DNA of 64,000 nucleotides from Apis mellifera (taxonomy: Eukaryota; Arthropoda; Insecta; Hymenoptera; Apidae). Position 1 is the first letter of the stretch. Every line of letters starts with the position of its first letter. Positions 40,961 through 50,349 of the stretch are shown in pieces. The position numbers and the translations under genes are program-made. The stretch spans positions 247,924-311,923 of the forward strand of contig NW_020555860.1 in assembly GCF_003254395.2 (NCBI RefSeq). Reading direction: 5' to 3'. The notes under the pieces were generated by a model, which had not been told where the DNA came from, made no database searches, and saw nothing but the letters and a program-made list of their open reading frames with translations.

Positions 40961-41505
40961 AATGTATGTAAAAATATACGTTTACTATAATCATAGAAGA
41001 AGAGCAAGAATAATGATGTTAAATTCTGTCCGTTTTAATTTTCTAATCAAAAATGAGAAAAATGAATATTTTAACCTGATGGATGTTTAATCCAAGCTTA
41101 TTATTTTACGGCCATTATATTTTTAGATACAAGTTATTACCGAAGGATCAAAAGTTCCTATATCTGGTAACCAAATTTCTTGCTTCGTTTCATACGTTTA
41201 AAGATGATAAAATAGAATAGCTTTAAAGTTAATGGTCGTGCATCTGCATAACATCTTATGGCTGCCTGTGTACGTTGGCAATGACAGGTATATTGGATGA
41301 ATTTTTTCCTTATAAAAAAAAAAAATGTTATTGATATATTTATTATTATATATATTTATTACAAAAATCATTGACGTTAATATTTGTCTTATTCCAATAA
41401 TATATATATATATATATATACATATATATATAATAATATATATATATACATATATATACATATATAGAGTTTAATTTTTAATTTTATGATTTAAGGAAAA
41501 CTTAC

Positions 41506-41764
41506 ATATTTAAGAAGACTAGAGTCAAAACTTCCTTTACCATTTTCACATGAAAACACAATGCACAATGGATTCTAATGAAACGAGTGTTGTCATTTCA
41601 TTACAAATTATTAAAAATTTATTAATGGCAATTGAACAATTTTCTTTTCTCACCAAGTTCTTTAAATATTCCATCACAGTATTTACAGTTTTAGAACATA
41701 AACCACGAGATTAGACCATTATAATTTCCACATTGTCGAATATTTACACATTGTCCATTTCCAC
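41506..41764 (-). pseudogene. Cysteine-containing exon-like segment, possibly CLIP-like
   Basis: Minus-strand sequence between a TATATTAG acceptor and a GTAAGT donor reads GGNGQCVNIRQCGNYNGLIS, then after a frame change SKTVNTVMEYLKNLVRKENC. The spacing G-x-C-V-x-I-x-x-C resembles the start of insect CLIP domains (found before serine proteases), but the closing CC pair is not seen and no protease domain could be read downstream. Another minus-strand piece at about 41190-41110 reads YETKQEIWLPDIGTFDPSVI. Low confidence. Confidence 0.25.
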
Positions 41765-42389
41765 CTAATATAGTTAAATAATATTATTCTTTATTAGTCA
41801 TACGACAAATAAATCTTTTTATGAAACAAAATATATTTGAAATGGATTATTATTATTATTAAGAATGTTTATCAATATATTTAAACACAAAAATTATTAT
41901 GAGTTTAAATATTTCTGTTTTATTAAAATTCTTAATTATATGGTATAATTTTTAAAAAAAATGTTCGAAATAACGACACTATGAAATTTCATATGAATTG
42001 AAACTATATGTGAGATTTATTTTTATTTATATTCTAAAATTCTATTCTACAAACAATTGTGAATTTATAATATGAATCTGTAAATATGTTGAAAAAAAAT
42101 AGTTAAATTATTTACACTATCACACTTTCAAATTAAACAAATAAAGAAAACTAAAGAAAATTAAAATACATCCGTAAACTTTTCAAATATTTATTGTTTC
42201 AAATCACTGATTTTCTTTTTTTTATTTCTTTTTACTGACAAATTTTCAAGTTTCATAAAGATTATAATCATTATGGTTACGTAAAATTTATTCGTATTAT
42301 TCATACCAATCTTTTGAAATTATGCATTAAATTTATATTATATATATTATATTTTTATAAATTATACTTTAAATATATATATATGCGAA

Positions 42390-42955
42390 TATGATTTACA
42401 AAATAAAAATTCACAGAATATCTACTAGAAAATAACGTGATTAAACGTGACGGCAGAAAACGATATTTAAATTAAATAACCTATTTTAGCTCTTCTATAA
42501 CAACATTCGATTTAAAATATTATATATATATATATATATATAGATATAGATATTTACAGCATATCGATCAGTATATCGACATTGTTATTAATTATAATAA
42601 CATACCATACCTGTTAACGATATTACTTTTAATTATTTTAATTGTCATAATTTTGATATATATTTAGTTTTAATAAATATATGATATCACGAATTTATTT
42701 ATCGCACAAATAATACTAATATTACCAGACGATATATATGACAGATTTTCATAAAAATATAAATTATTTTTATTATCAAAAATCTTTATCTTTCTTTAAT
42801 CTTCACTTTTATAAAAGGATACAATGCGTATCATATACATATATATATATATATAGTATATTGCATATATACTATATATTGTATATTGTATGTATATATA
42901 TACACATTTATATTATATTCCTTCATATATATTGATTTAAATATTAATTTATTTT
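42390..42955. repeat. Part of the local repeat, also at 50355-50880
   Basis: Shares CAGAATATCTACTAG, AAACGTGACGGCA, CCATACCTGTTAAC and ACCAGACGATATATATGACA with 50355-50740 in the same order. A more diverged copy starts near 39230. It ends about 200 bp before the mitochondrial insertion and contains a TA tract at 42522-42542. Confidence 0.85.
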
Positions 42956-43189
42956 TTTTTTTCGAAGAGTTTTCTTTTCAATGTATCTAATTTTTGTTAT
43001 TAATAATAAGGTAAAAATATATAATATAAAAATTATTGTAATAAATAATGTAGTTTTTATTTTTGTATATAAATAGATTAAAGCAATATTTTTTATTAGA
43101 TTAAAATATATTTCATTATTTATTTTTTTATGATTATTTAAATGATAATGTTATTGAAAATAAAATGCGTAAAATCAATTTAATTTTAA

Positions 43190-43520
43190 ATTTTAAAGGT
43201 TCGTTTATTAAAGAAATAAAATGTGAAGATATTTTAATTAATATTCCTTTCTCTTAAAGAAAATGTTTAATGTTATTATAATTAATAATTATGATTAAGA
43301 AACAATTAATGATTAATTAATAATGAATTTATTGGACAGGTTAAAAATAATATAGGAGAAATATAAATTGAATATACAATTAAATAAATTAATAAAATTG
43401 ATGGTTTATAATAAATATTATTTAAATAAATTCTTGAGATTGTTGAAATTATGGTTGATAATAAAATTTTAGATAAAATTAAAATTGTTGTTATAATGAA
43501 TTTATTATAAATTATAATTT
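43190..43520 (-). pseudogene. numt ND6 fragment, copy 1
   Basis: Minus-strand frames read LLSTMISTISRIYLNNIYYK and PSILLIYLIVYSIYISPI followed by LFLTCPINSLLIN, matching the N-terminal half of hymenopteran ND6 (a subunit of respiratory complex I). It begins just after trnP, as in mitochondrial DNA. The 3' half is broken by stops and indels. Confidence 0.8.
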
Positions 43521-43548
43521 TAATTATATATATAATAAATATTTATCG

Positions 43549-43620
43549 TTCAAAAAATAGTTTAATTAAAAATGATAATTTTGGGAATTATCGATGTTTA
43601 ATAATTTAAATTTTTTTGAA
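43549..43620 (+). pseudogene. numt tRNA-Pro (TGG), copy 1
   Basis: Cloverleaf can be drawn: acceptor TTCAAAA / TTTTGAA, D-arm around GTTTAATTAAAAA, anticodon stem ATAAT/ATTAT with loop TTTGGGA giving anticodon TGG at 43582-43584. Lies between ND6 and trnT as in insect mitochondria. Not expected to function in the nucleus. Confidence 0.8.
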
Positions 43621-43633
43621 ATTTTAAATAAAC

Positions 43634-43705
43634 TTAGCTAAAATATCATTTTATATATTTTTAATTTACAAAATTAAATAGTTTTAAATTAAACTATTTA
43701 GCTAA
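43634..43705 (-). pseudogene. numt tRNA-Thr (TGT), copy 1
   Basis: On the minus strand, acceptor ends TTAGCTA and TAGCTAA pair, and the anticodon arm TTTAAT-TTTGTAA-ATTAAA gives TGT. Opposite orientation to trnP, as expected for the mitochondrial T-P pair. Confidence 0.8.
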
Positions 43706-43739
43706 ATAATAATTAAAATTTATTAAATTAATATTTTTC

Positions 43740-43995
43740 ATAATTTTATTATTTTTTATATTTACATTACACTATAATGTGAATTTTCTAAGATTTTTAA
43801 TTTTAACACAATTTTGGTTATTACAGTTTTATTTTATACTATTGGTAATTAATACATGAAATTAATACGTGATTATTTTTAATTTTTTTAATCTTTCTGT
43901 TTATTGAATTAGTTTTGGATTTATCATTATTGGTAAGAATAAATTGTATATTAGATCATCAAAAATTAAGAATATTAATTAAAATTAATATTTAT
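43740..43995 (+). pseudogene. numt ND4L-like fragment, copy 1
   Basis: Between trnT and ND4, where ND4L belongs. Frames give hydrophobic stretches such as NFNTILVITVLFYTIGN and FSVYWISFGFIIIG with several single-base frame changes. Assigned mainly from position. Confidence 0.55.
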
Positions 43996-43999
43996 TAAT

Positions 44000-45318
44000 T
44001 TAGTATTATCATGATTTTATTAATGTTTGTATATTTATTTATATTATTTATTAAAAATATAAATAATTTAAATGTAATTATAATCATATTATTAATAAAT
44101 TTATTTAATTTTAATCGAATCGAATGAATTTTTATTTTTGTAATTTTACTTTCAATAATTTTTCTTATGATTTAATAATATTAACTTTATGAGTTTTTGG
44201 ATTAATTTTTTATCATTAAATAATAATAGAATAAATTGTTTGTTTATAAATTTATTCCATTATTATTAGTTTTTATATCAATAAATTTATTGTATTTTAT
44301 TTTTATGATTTTTAGTTTTATTATTGATTTTTTATTTAGTTAGTCAAATGAGAATATAGTGAAAATCGTTGATTATCAGGACTTTATTTAATATTTTCTA
44401 TAATAATTTTTTCATTATCTATATTATATATTATTTATTATATTTATTGAAATGATTGTAGATTAAATTTTATTAAATTGTAGATTAATTGAAATATTAA
44501 ACTTAAATTTAAACTTAAATTTAATATTATTTATATATTTATCGATATCATTTTTAATTAAAATTCCAATTTATTTATTTCATGGTTGATTATTAAATGC
44601 TCATGTTAAAGCACTTTATTATGTATCAATAACTTTAGCTTCAATTATATTGAAATTAGGAGGGTATGGAATATTACGATTAATAATAATTTCTAAGAAT
44701 AAATTTATTTTTATGCAAAATATTTTAATCGTAATTAATTCATTTGGAATTTTAATCAATTTTAAGATTAAGATATGTTTATCTCAGTATGATATAAAAT
44801 CTATCATTGCAATTTCATCAATTGTACATATAGGATTAATAATTATAAGAATATCAACTTTTCTTTAAAGAATAATTTTTTTTTTAAGAATAAATGGTTA
44901 TTTATAGTGGTTATTTAATTAATAATTTCTCATGGTTTTAGATCTTCAGGATTATTTTTTTTAATAAATGTAATTTATAAACAAATTAATAAACGTTTAA
45001 TATTTGTTAATAAAGGTATAATTAATTTCATACCTACAATATCATCATTTTGATTTATAATATGTTCATATAATATAGCATCATCTGTTTCATTAAATTT
45101 AATAAGTAAAATTATGTTAATTGGTTTAGTATCATGATTAAAATTTATAATAATTATTTTAATAATATATCGTTTATTTAGATTTTATTAATATTTATTA
45201 ATCATGGAAAGATTTATATAAAATTTAAAATCAACAATGGTTCATTGATTGAATATTTTATTTCAATAATACATTGAATTCCATTAAATTTAATGTTTTT
45301 AAAATTATATTTTATTTA
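44000..45318 (+). pseudogene. numt ND4, near full length, frameshifted
   Basis: Successive frames give ND4 landmarks: FVYLFILFIKNINNLNVI (44030), LIILTLWVFGLIF (44180), SFLIKIPIYLFHGWLLNAHV with TGA as Trp (44550-44610), ILKLGGYGILRLIIISKN (44650), QYDIKSIIAISSIVHIGL (44790), ISHGFRSSGLFFLINV (44930), INFIPTISSFWFIM and the tail IHWIPLNLMFLKLYF before a stop at 45316. The longest single open part is 44650-44868. Multiple one-base indels disable it. Confidence 0.9.
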
Positions 45319-45323
45319 ATGTT

Positions 45324-45391
45324 TATTTAAATAGTTTAATAAAAATATTGATTTGTCAAATCAATGATATAAATATAAATTTATTTTAAAT
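45324..45391 (+). pseudogene. numt tRNA-His with GTC anticodon
   Basis: Located between ND4 and ND5, where insect mitochondria carry trnH. Acceptor ATTTAAA/TTTAAAT pairs fully, the D-arm is GTTT-AATAA-AAAT, the anticodon stem TTGAT/ATCAA is perfect, and the T-arm ATAAAT/ATTTAT folds. The loop TTGTCAA gives GTC (45354-45356), which would be Asp; the expected His anticodon is GTG. A single base change in the insertion, or a sequencing error, explains it. Confidence 0.8.
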
Positions 45392-46510
45392 TATCGTAAA
45401 AATATTAATTTGTAAAATTTCGTTATTTAAATTTAGATTATTTATTATATTATTAAGATTGTATCTTTTTGAATGAAATATTTATACATTTAATTCTATA
45501 AAATTTAATTTTTTTATAATAATTGATTATAAATCATTTATATTTATTTCTTAGTAAGGATAATTTTTTTTATAATTATTATTTACAAAATTAGATATAT
45601 TAGATATATTAGATTTAAGAGAATTAAAAAAAAATCAGTTTTTATATTTAATAGTTTTATTTTTAATTTCTATATATAATACTTTTGTATTTATATTTAA
45701 TAACTTTATTTTTAATTTCTATAATTTTAAGACCAAATATATCAATTATCAATTATTTTAGGTTGAGATGGGTTAGGATTAATTTCTTATTGTTTAGTAA
45801 TTTATTATATAAAAATAAAATCATTTACTTCAGGTACAATTACTATTATTTTAAATCGTTGATGCTGATATTGGATTATTATTAATTATATATTTAATAA
45901 CTTATCGTGGAAGATGAAATTTATCTTTTTATAATAAACAAATGAATTTACAATAATTTCTTTGTTATTAATAGCTTTTATTAAAAGAGCTCAAATTCCA
46001 TTTACATATTTCCATTTTTGTTATTATTCTAAGGATTTAATTATTGAATGTTTCTTTTCTAGAAAAATAAATTATTTTTCAATGATACATTTAATTATTG
46101 GAACAATTTTAACCGTTTCATATTCTTTTCCAATAATTTAATAATAACAAATAAATATTTAATAATTAATGTTGTATAATTTTAAAAAAGAAAGAAATTA
46201 TGGAAATTCTATATATATTAGTATATTTCTATAATAATAATTTTAAGATTAATTTATAAAACATTAATTTTTAATACAATAAATTTTAATTTATGTATAA
46301 TTAATATATAAATTAATAATATTTAAAATAATAATTATAGGAATAATTATAGGATATAATTTTATAAATTTATAAATTTATTTTGTTAAGTAATAATATG
46401 GTTTATTGCAAATATTATTATATGTATAAATATAATTTATAAAAGAATTTATATAAAAATGAATTTTATCGATATTAATTATGAAGTATTTATTGAAAAA
46501 TCAATATTGA
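45392..46510 (+). pseudogene. numt ND5 with internal deletion
   Basis: N-terminal part: LYLFEWNIYTFNSIKFNFF and IIDYKSFIFIS (45460-45555), SIILRPNISII with GWDGLG at 45761 (TGA as Trp), SYCLVIYY, and the LNRIGD-like region near 45853. After KRAQIPF (45985-46005) the sequence jumps to YSKDLIIECFFSRKINYFS (46025-46080), omitting the conserved central proton-channel region including the HSSTLVTAG motif. CCATTT occurs on both sides of the junction. The AT-rich 3' end runs to about 46510. Confidence 0.88.
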
Positions 46511-46602
46511 AATATTTATCAAATTAAATTTATATAGTTTAAAATTACTAATATAAAAAATTAAATGCATTTTTATTTATTAATTAATTAATTAAATTAT
46601 TT

Positions 46603-46670
46603 ATTTAAATAGCTTATATTTAGAGCATAATATTGAAAATAATAATGAAAATTTTTAAATCTTTTAAATA
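46603..46670 (+). pseudogene. numt tRNA-Phe (GAA)
   Basis: Acceptor ATTTAAA/TTTAAAT, D-arm region TAGCTTATATTTAGAGC typical of insect trnF, anticodon GAA at 46635-46637 with one mismatch in the stem. It follows ND5 as in mitochondrial DNA. Confidence 0.75.
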
Positions 46671-46702
46671 GATAATAATATATAATTTTAATTTTTTAAT
46701 TT

Positions 46703-46780
46703 TTAAATTTGAATCAATAAATAAATAAAAATGTATAAAAATAGTCAAATTACATCAACAAAATATCAAATCAAATGGCT
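46703..46780 (-). pseudogene. numt COIII C-terminal fragment
   Basis: The minus strand in mitochondrial code reads WYFVDVIWLFLYIFIYLL, the conserved C-terminus of cytochrome c oxidase subunit III (family pattern WHFVDVVWLFLY), with TGA for both tryptophans and a stop at 46703. Directly after trnF, so trnN, trnR, ND3 and trnG that normally intervene are missing. It abuts the second ND6 copy. Confidence 0.75.
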
Positions 46781-47906
46781 AATCAATTTAATTTTAAATT
46801 TTAAAGGTTCGTTTATTAAAGAAATAAATTGAAGATATTTTAATTAATATTCCTTTCTCTTAAAGAAAATGTTTAATGTTATTATAATTAATATTATGAT
46901 TAAGAAACATTAATGATTAATTAATAATGAATTTATTGGACAGGTTAAAAATAATATAGGAGAAATATAAATTGAATATACAATTAAATAAATTAATAAA
47001 ATTGATGGTTTATAATAAATATTATTTAAATAAATTCTTGAGATTGTTGAAATTATGGTTGATAATAAAATTTTAGATAAATTAAAATTGTTGTTATATG
47101 AATTTATTATAAATTATAATTTTAATTATATATATAATAAATATTTATCGTTCAAAAAATAGTTTAATTAAAAATGATAATTTTGGGAATTATCGATGTT
47201 TAATAATTTAAATTTTTTTGAAATTTTAAATAAACTTAGCAAAATATCATTTTATATATTTTTAATTTACAAAATTAAATAGTTTTAAATTAAACTATTT
47301 AGCTAAATAATAATTAAAATTTATTAAATTAATATTTTTCATAATTTTATTATTTTTTATATTTACATTACACTATAATGTGGAATTTTCTAAGATTTTT
47401 AATTTTAACACAATTTTTGGTTATTACAGTTTTATTTATTACTATTGGTAATTAATACATGAAATTAATACGTGATTATTTTTAATTTTTTTAATCTTTT
47501 CTGTTTATTGAATTAGTTTTGGATTTATCATTATTGGTGAAATAATTGTATATTAGATCATCAAAAATTAAGAATATTAATTAAAATTAATATTTATTAA
47601 TTTAGTATTATCATGATTTTATTAATGTTTGTATATTTATTTATATTATTTATTAAAAATATAAATAATTTAAATGTAATTATAATCATATTATTAATAA
47701 ATTTATTTAATTTTAATCGAATCGAATGAATTTTTATTTTTTGTAATTTTACTTTCAATAATTTTTCTTATGATTTAATAATATTAACTTTATGAGTTTT
47801 TGGATTAATTTTATCATTAAATAATAATAGAAAAAATTGTTTGTTTATAAATTTATTCCATTATTATTAGTTTTATATCAATAAATTTATTGGTATTTTA
47901 TGATTT
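46780..47906. pseudogene. numt second partial copy: ND6(-)-trnP-trnT(-)-ND4L-ND4 5' part
   Basis: Collinear with 43176-44310. tRNA-Pro lies at 47151-47222 (TGG anticodon) and tRNA-Thr at 47236-47306 on the minus strand, with one base lost from its acceptor end (TTAGCAAA versus TTAGCTAA). Differences from copy 1 are almost all one- or two-base length changes in homopolymers. It stops abruptly at about 47906 within ND4 where the inverted intron segment begins. Confidence 0.88.
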
Positions 47907-49068
47907 TTAAATTAAAATCATAATATTTCTTATTTTTATCTTTATAATTTTAATAAATTATATTTGCATTGAAAATTATTTACGTAAAATTTAAATGTTA
48001 GGATATTTAATTAAAAAATAAAATATAAATATATAAGATATTGATATACGTGAAAATATTTATTTCTATACATGTATACCCGTGTATATTTCACTACTCG
48101 TGTATTCATGTATTAAAAAGTAGATGGATTAAAAAACATAAATACATTAATTACATATGTATATATATTTTATATATATGAAATGAAGAAAAGAAAATAA
48201 AAATGATTTAAAAATAATAATTAAATTTTTTGATATTTCTTTTTCAATATAATATAATAGATTGAACATTCAAGCTCTTAATTTTAATTTTAATTTTGTA
48301 TTTTTGATTGCTTATTTTTTATTATCTTTTATTTATTTTTAAAATATTAAATATTTAAAAATGTCTTATTCTCATAATAAACAAAAATAATAAATAAAAA
48401 TATTATTACATAATAATATAGATGAATTTTCTTTTTATTTTCACGATTATGGATATGAAATCCATATCCAATTAAAATTTATTCGATCTACAAAATATGC
48501 ACATACAAGACTGATAGAAAAAATCAATATATAATTAATTAATTTATCAATTGCTACAATGTATTAGTGTTTTTGGTATGTCAATTAGTATGTCTTTTTT
48601 TTATCTAATTATAATACATAAAATATATTTTCTAATCTACGTATATTGTATGAATATTATTGTAAAAAAATTTTTTTTATTGAATTATATATACATATAT
48701 ATAGTATATCTAATATAATATGGAACATACAGAAATGGATAATATTTGTGAGTAATAATCGAAAATTATTAAAATATAAAATAATTTCACGTCATAAAAT
48801 AAATAAGATATTTTTATAACTTAATAATAATTTATCTGATATGATATAATAAAATTATTTAAAAAATCATAATAAATTTGAATACTATTATCTATTACAA
48901 CGTGAGATTATTTGGTTATTTGGTCTATTATTTATTATTAAATAATCTTTTATTAAGAATCATTGAACATTTTTTATTTTTAAAAAAGAATTACTTTTAT
49001 ATTATTGTTTTTTTTATTATAAAATTTTTATAGAGAAAGTTATTTTAGTTTTGAAAATAACATATGTA
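47907..49068. repeat. Inverted copy of receptor intron 2 segment (14622-15752)
   Basis: Reverse-complement match over about 1.1 kb, from ATTAAAATCATAATATTTC at the numt edge to AACATATGTA at the mariner edge. Differences include an 8-bp tandem duplication (CCAAATAA) near 48910-48925 and an insertion near 48838, so the two are related but not identical. Confidence 0.9.
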
Positions 49069-50349
49069 TTGGGTTGGCAACTAAGTAATTGCGGATTTCA
49101 CTCGTAGATGGCTTCAGTTGAATTTTTAGGTTTGCTGGCGTAGTCCAAATATAAAACACATTTTGTTATTTGATAGTTGGCAATTTAGCTGTCAATCAGT
49201 AAAAAAAGTTTTTTGATCGGTTGCGTAATTTTCGTTTGGCGTTTGTTGAAAAATGGAAAATCAAAAGGAACATTATCGTCATATTTTGCTTTTTTATTTT
49301 CGCAAAGGGAAAAACGCATCGCAAGCTCACAAAAAGTTATGTGCTGTTTATGGCGACGAAGCCTTAAAAGAACGGTAGTGTCAAAATTGGTTTGACAAAT
49401 TTCGTTCTGGTGATTTTTCACTCAAAGACAAAAAACGCTCTGGTCGTCCAGTTGAAGTTGATGACGACCTAATCAAAACAATAATCGATTCGGATCGTCA
49501 CAGTACAACTCGTGAGATTGCAGAGAAGCTTCATGTATCACATACATGCATTGAAAACCACTTAAAACAACTTGGCTATGTTCAAAAACTCGATACATAG
49601 GTTCCTCACGAACTGAAAGAAAAGCATTTAACGCAACGCATTAATAGCTGCGATTTGCAAAAAAACGTAATGAAAATGATCCATTTTTAAAACGACTGAT
49701 AACTGGCGATGAAAAATGAGTTATTTACAACAATATCAAGCGGAAAAGATTGTGGAGCAGGCCACGTGAACCAGCTCAAACAACATCAAAAGCTGGTATT
49801 CATCAAAAGAAGGTTTTGTTATCAGTTTGGTGGGATTACAAAGGAATTGTCTATTTTGAACTCTTACCACCCAAACGAACGATCAATTCGGTTGTCTACA
49901 TTGAACATCTAACGAAATTAAACAATGCAGTTGAAGAAAAGCGGCCCGAATTGACAAATCGAAAAGGTGTTGTATTCCATTATGACAATGCAAGGCCACA
50001 CACATCTTTGGTCACTCGGCAAAAATTATTGGAGCTTGGTTGGTTGTTTACCACATCCACCATATAGTCCTGACCTTGCACCATCTGATTACTTTTTGTT
50101 TCGATCTTTACAAAACTCCTTGAATGGTAAAAATTTCAATAATGATGATGATATCAAATCATACCTGATTCAGTTTTTTGCTAATAAAAACCAGAAGTTT
50201 TATGAACGTGGGATAATGCTGCCTGAAAGATTGCAAAAGATCACTGATCAAAATGGGCAACACATTACAGAATAAAGTTATTTAGTTCCATGAAAAAATT
50301 GTCTTTGATTTTCTAAAAAAAATCCGCAATTACTTAGTTGCCAATCCAA
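49069..50349 (+). mobile_element. mellifera-type mariner, full length, inactive (1281 bp)
   Basis: Complete element between TA dinucleotides (49067-49068 and 50350-50351), with 5' terminus TTGGGTTGGCAACTAAG and 3' terminus GTTGCCAATCCAA. The transposase start is ATG 49253. The frame is broken by TAG at 49376 (Gln codon), TAG at 49598 (Trp of WVPHEL), a lost base near 49660 (GATTTGCAAAAAAACG), TGA at 49717 (Trp of TGDEKW) and indels near 50040 and 50215. Catalytic aspartates in TGDEK, HYDNARPH and SPDLAPSDY are still visible. High identity to the 31.4-32.8 kb element indicates the same young family, known from honeybee as AmMar1-type and shared with other insects. Confidence 0.95.

Larger units (their letters stand above)
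43168..47906. other. Nuclear mitochondrial insertion (numt), 4.7 kb with partial tandem repeat
   Basis: Gene fragments in mitochondrial order: ND6(-), trnP(+), trnT(-), ND4L(+), ND4(+), trnH(+), ND5(+), trnF(+), then the 3' end of COIII(-). From 46780 a second ND6-trnP-trnT-ND4L-ND4(5') copy begins. TGA is used for tryptophan in the readable frames (FHGWLLNAHVK in ND4; GWDGLG in ND5), which marks a mitochondrial source. Frameshifts throughout, a large ND5 deletion and loss of the ND3 region show it is not a mitochondrial contig. Strand relations match the insect mitochondrial arrangement read from its minority strand. Confidence 0.92.

Noticed and set aside
45324..45391. A functional nuclear tRNA-Asp (GTC)
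   Set aside because: It sits between ND4 and ND5 fragments at the mitochondrial trnH position, is extremely AT-rich and lacks the GTTCRANNC box B expected of a nuclear tRNA gene.
49213..50275. Active mariner transposase
   Set aside because: Premature stops at 49376, 49598 and 49717 and several frameshifts break the frame.
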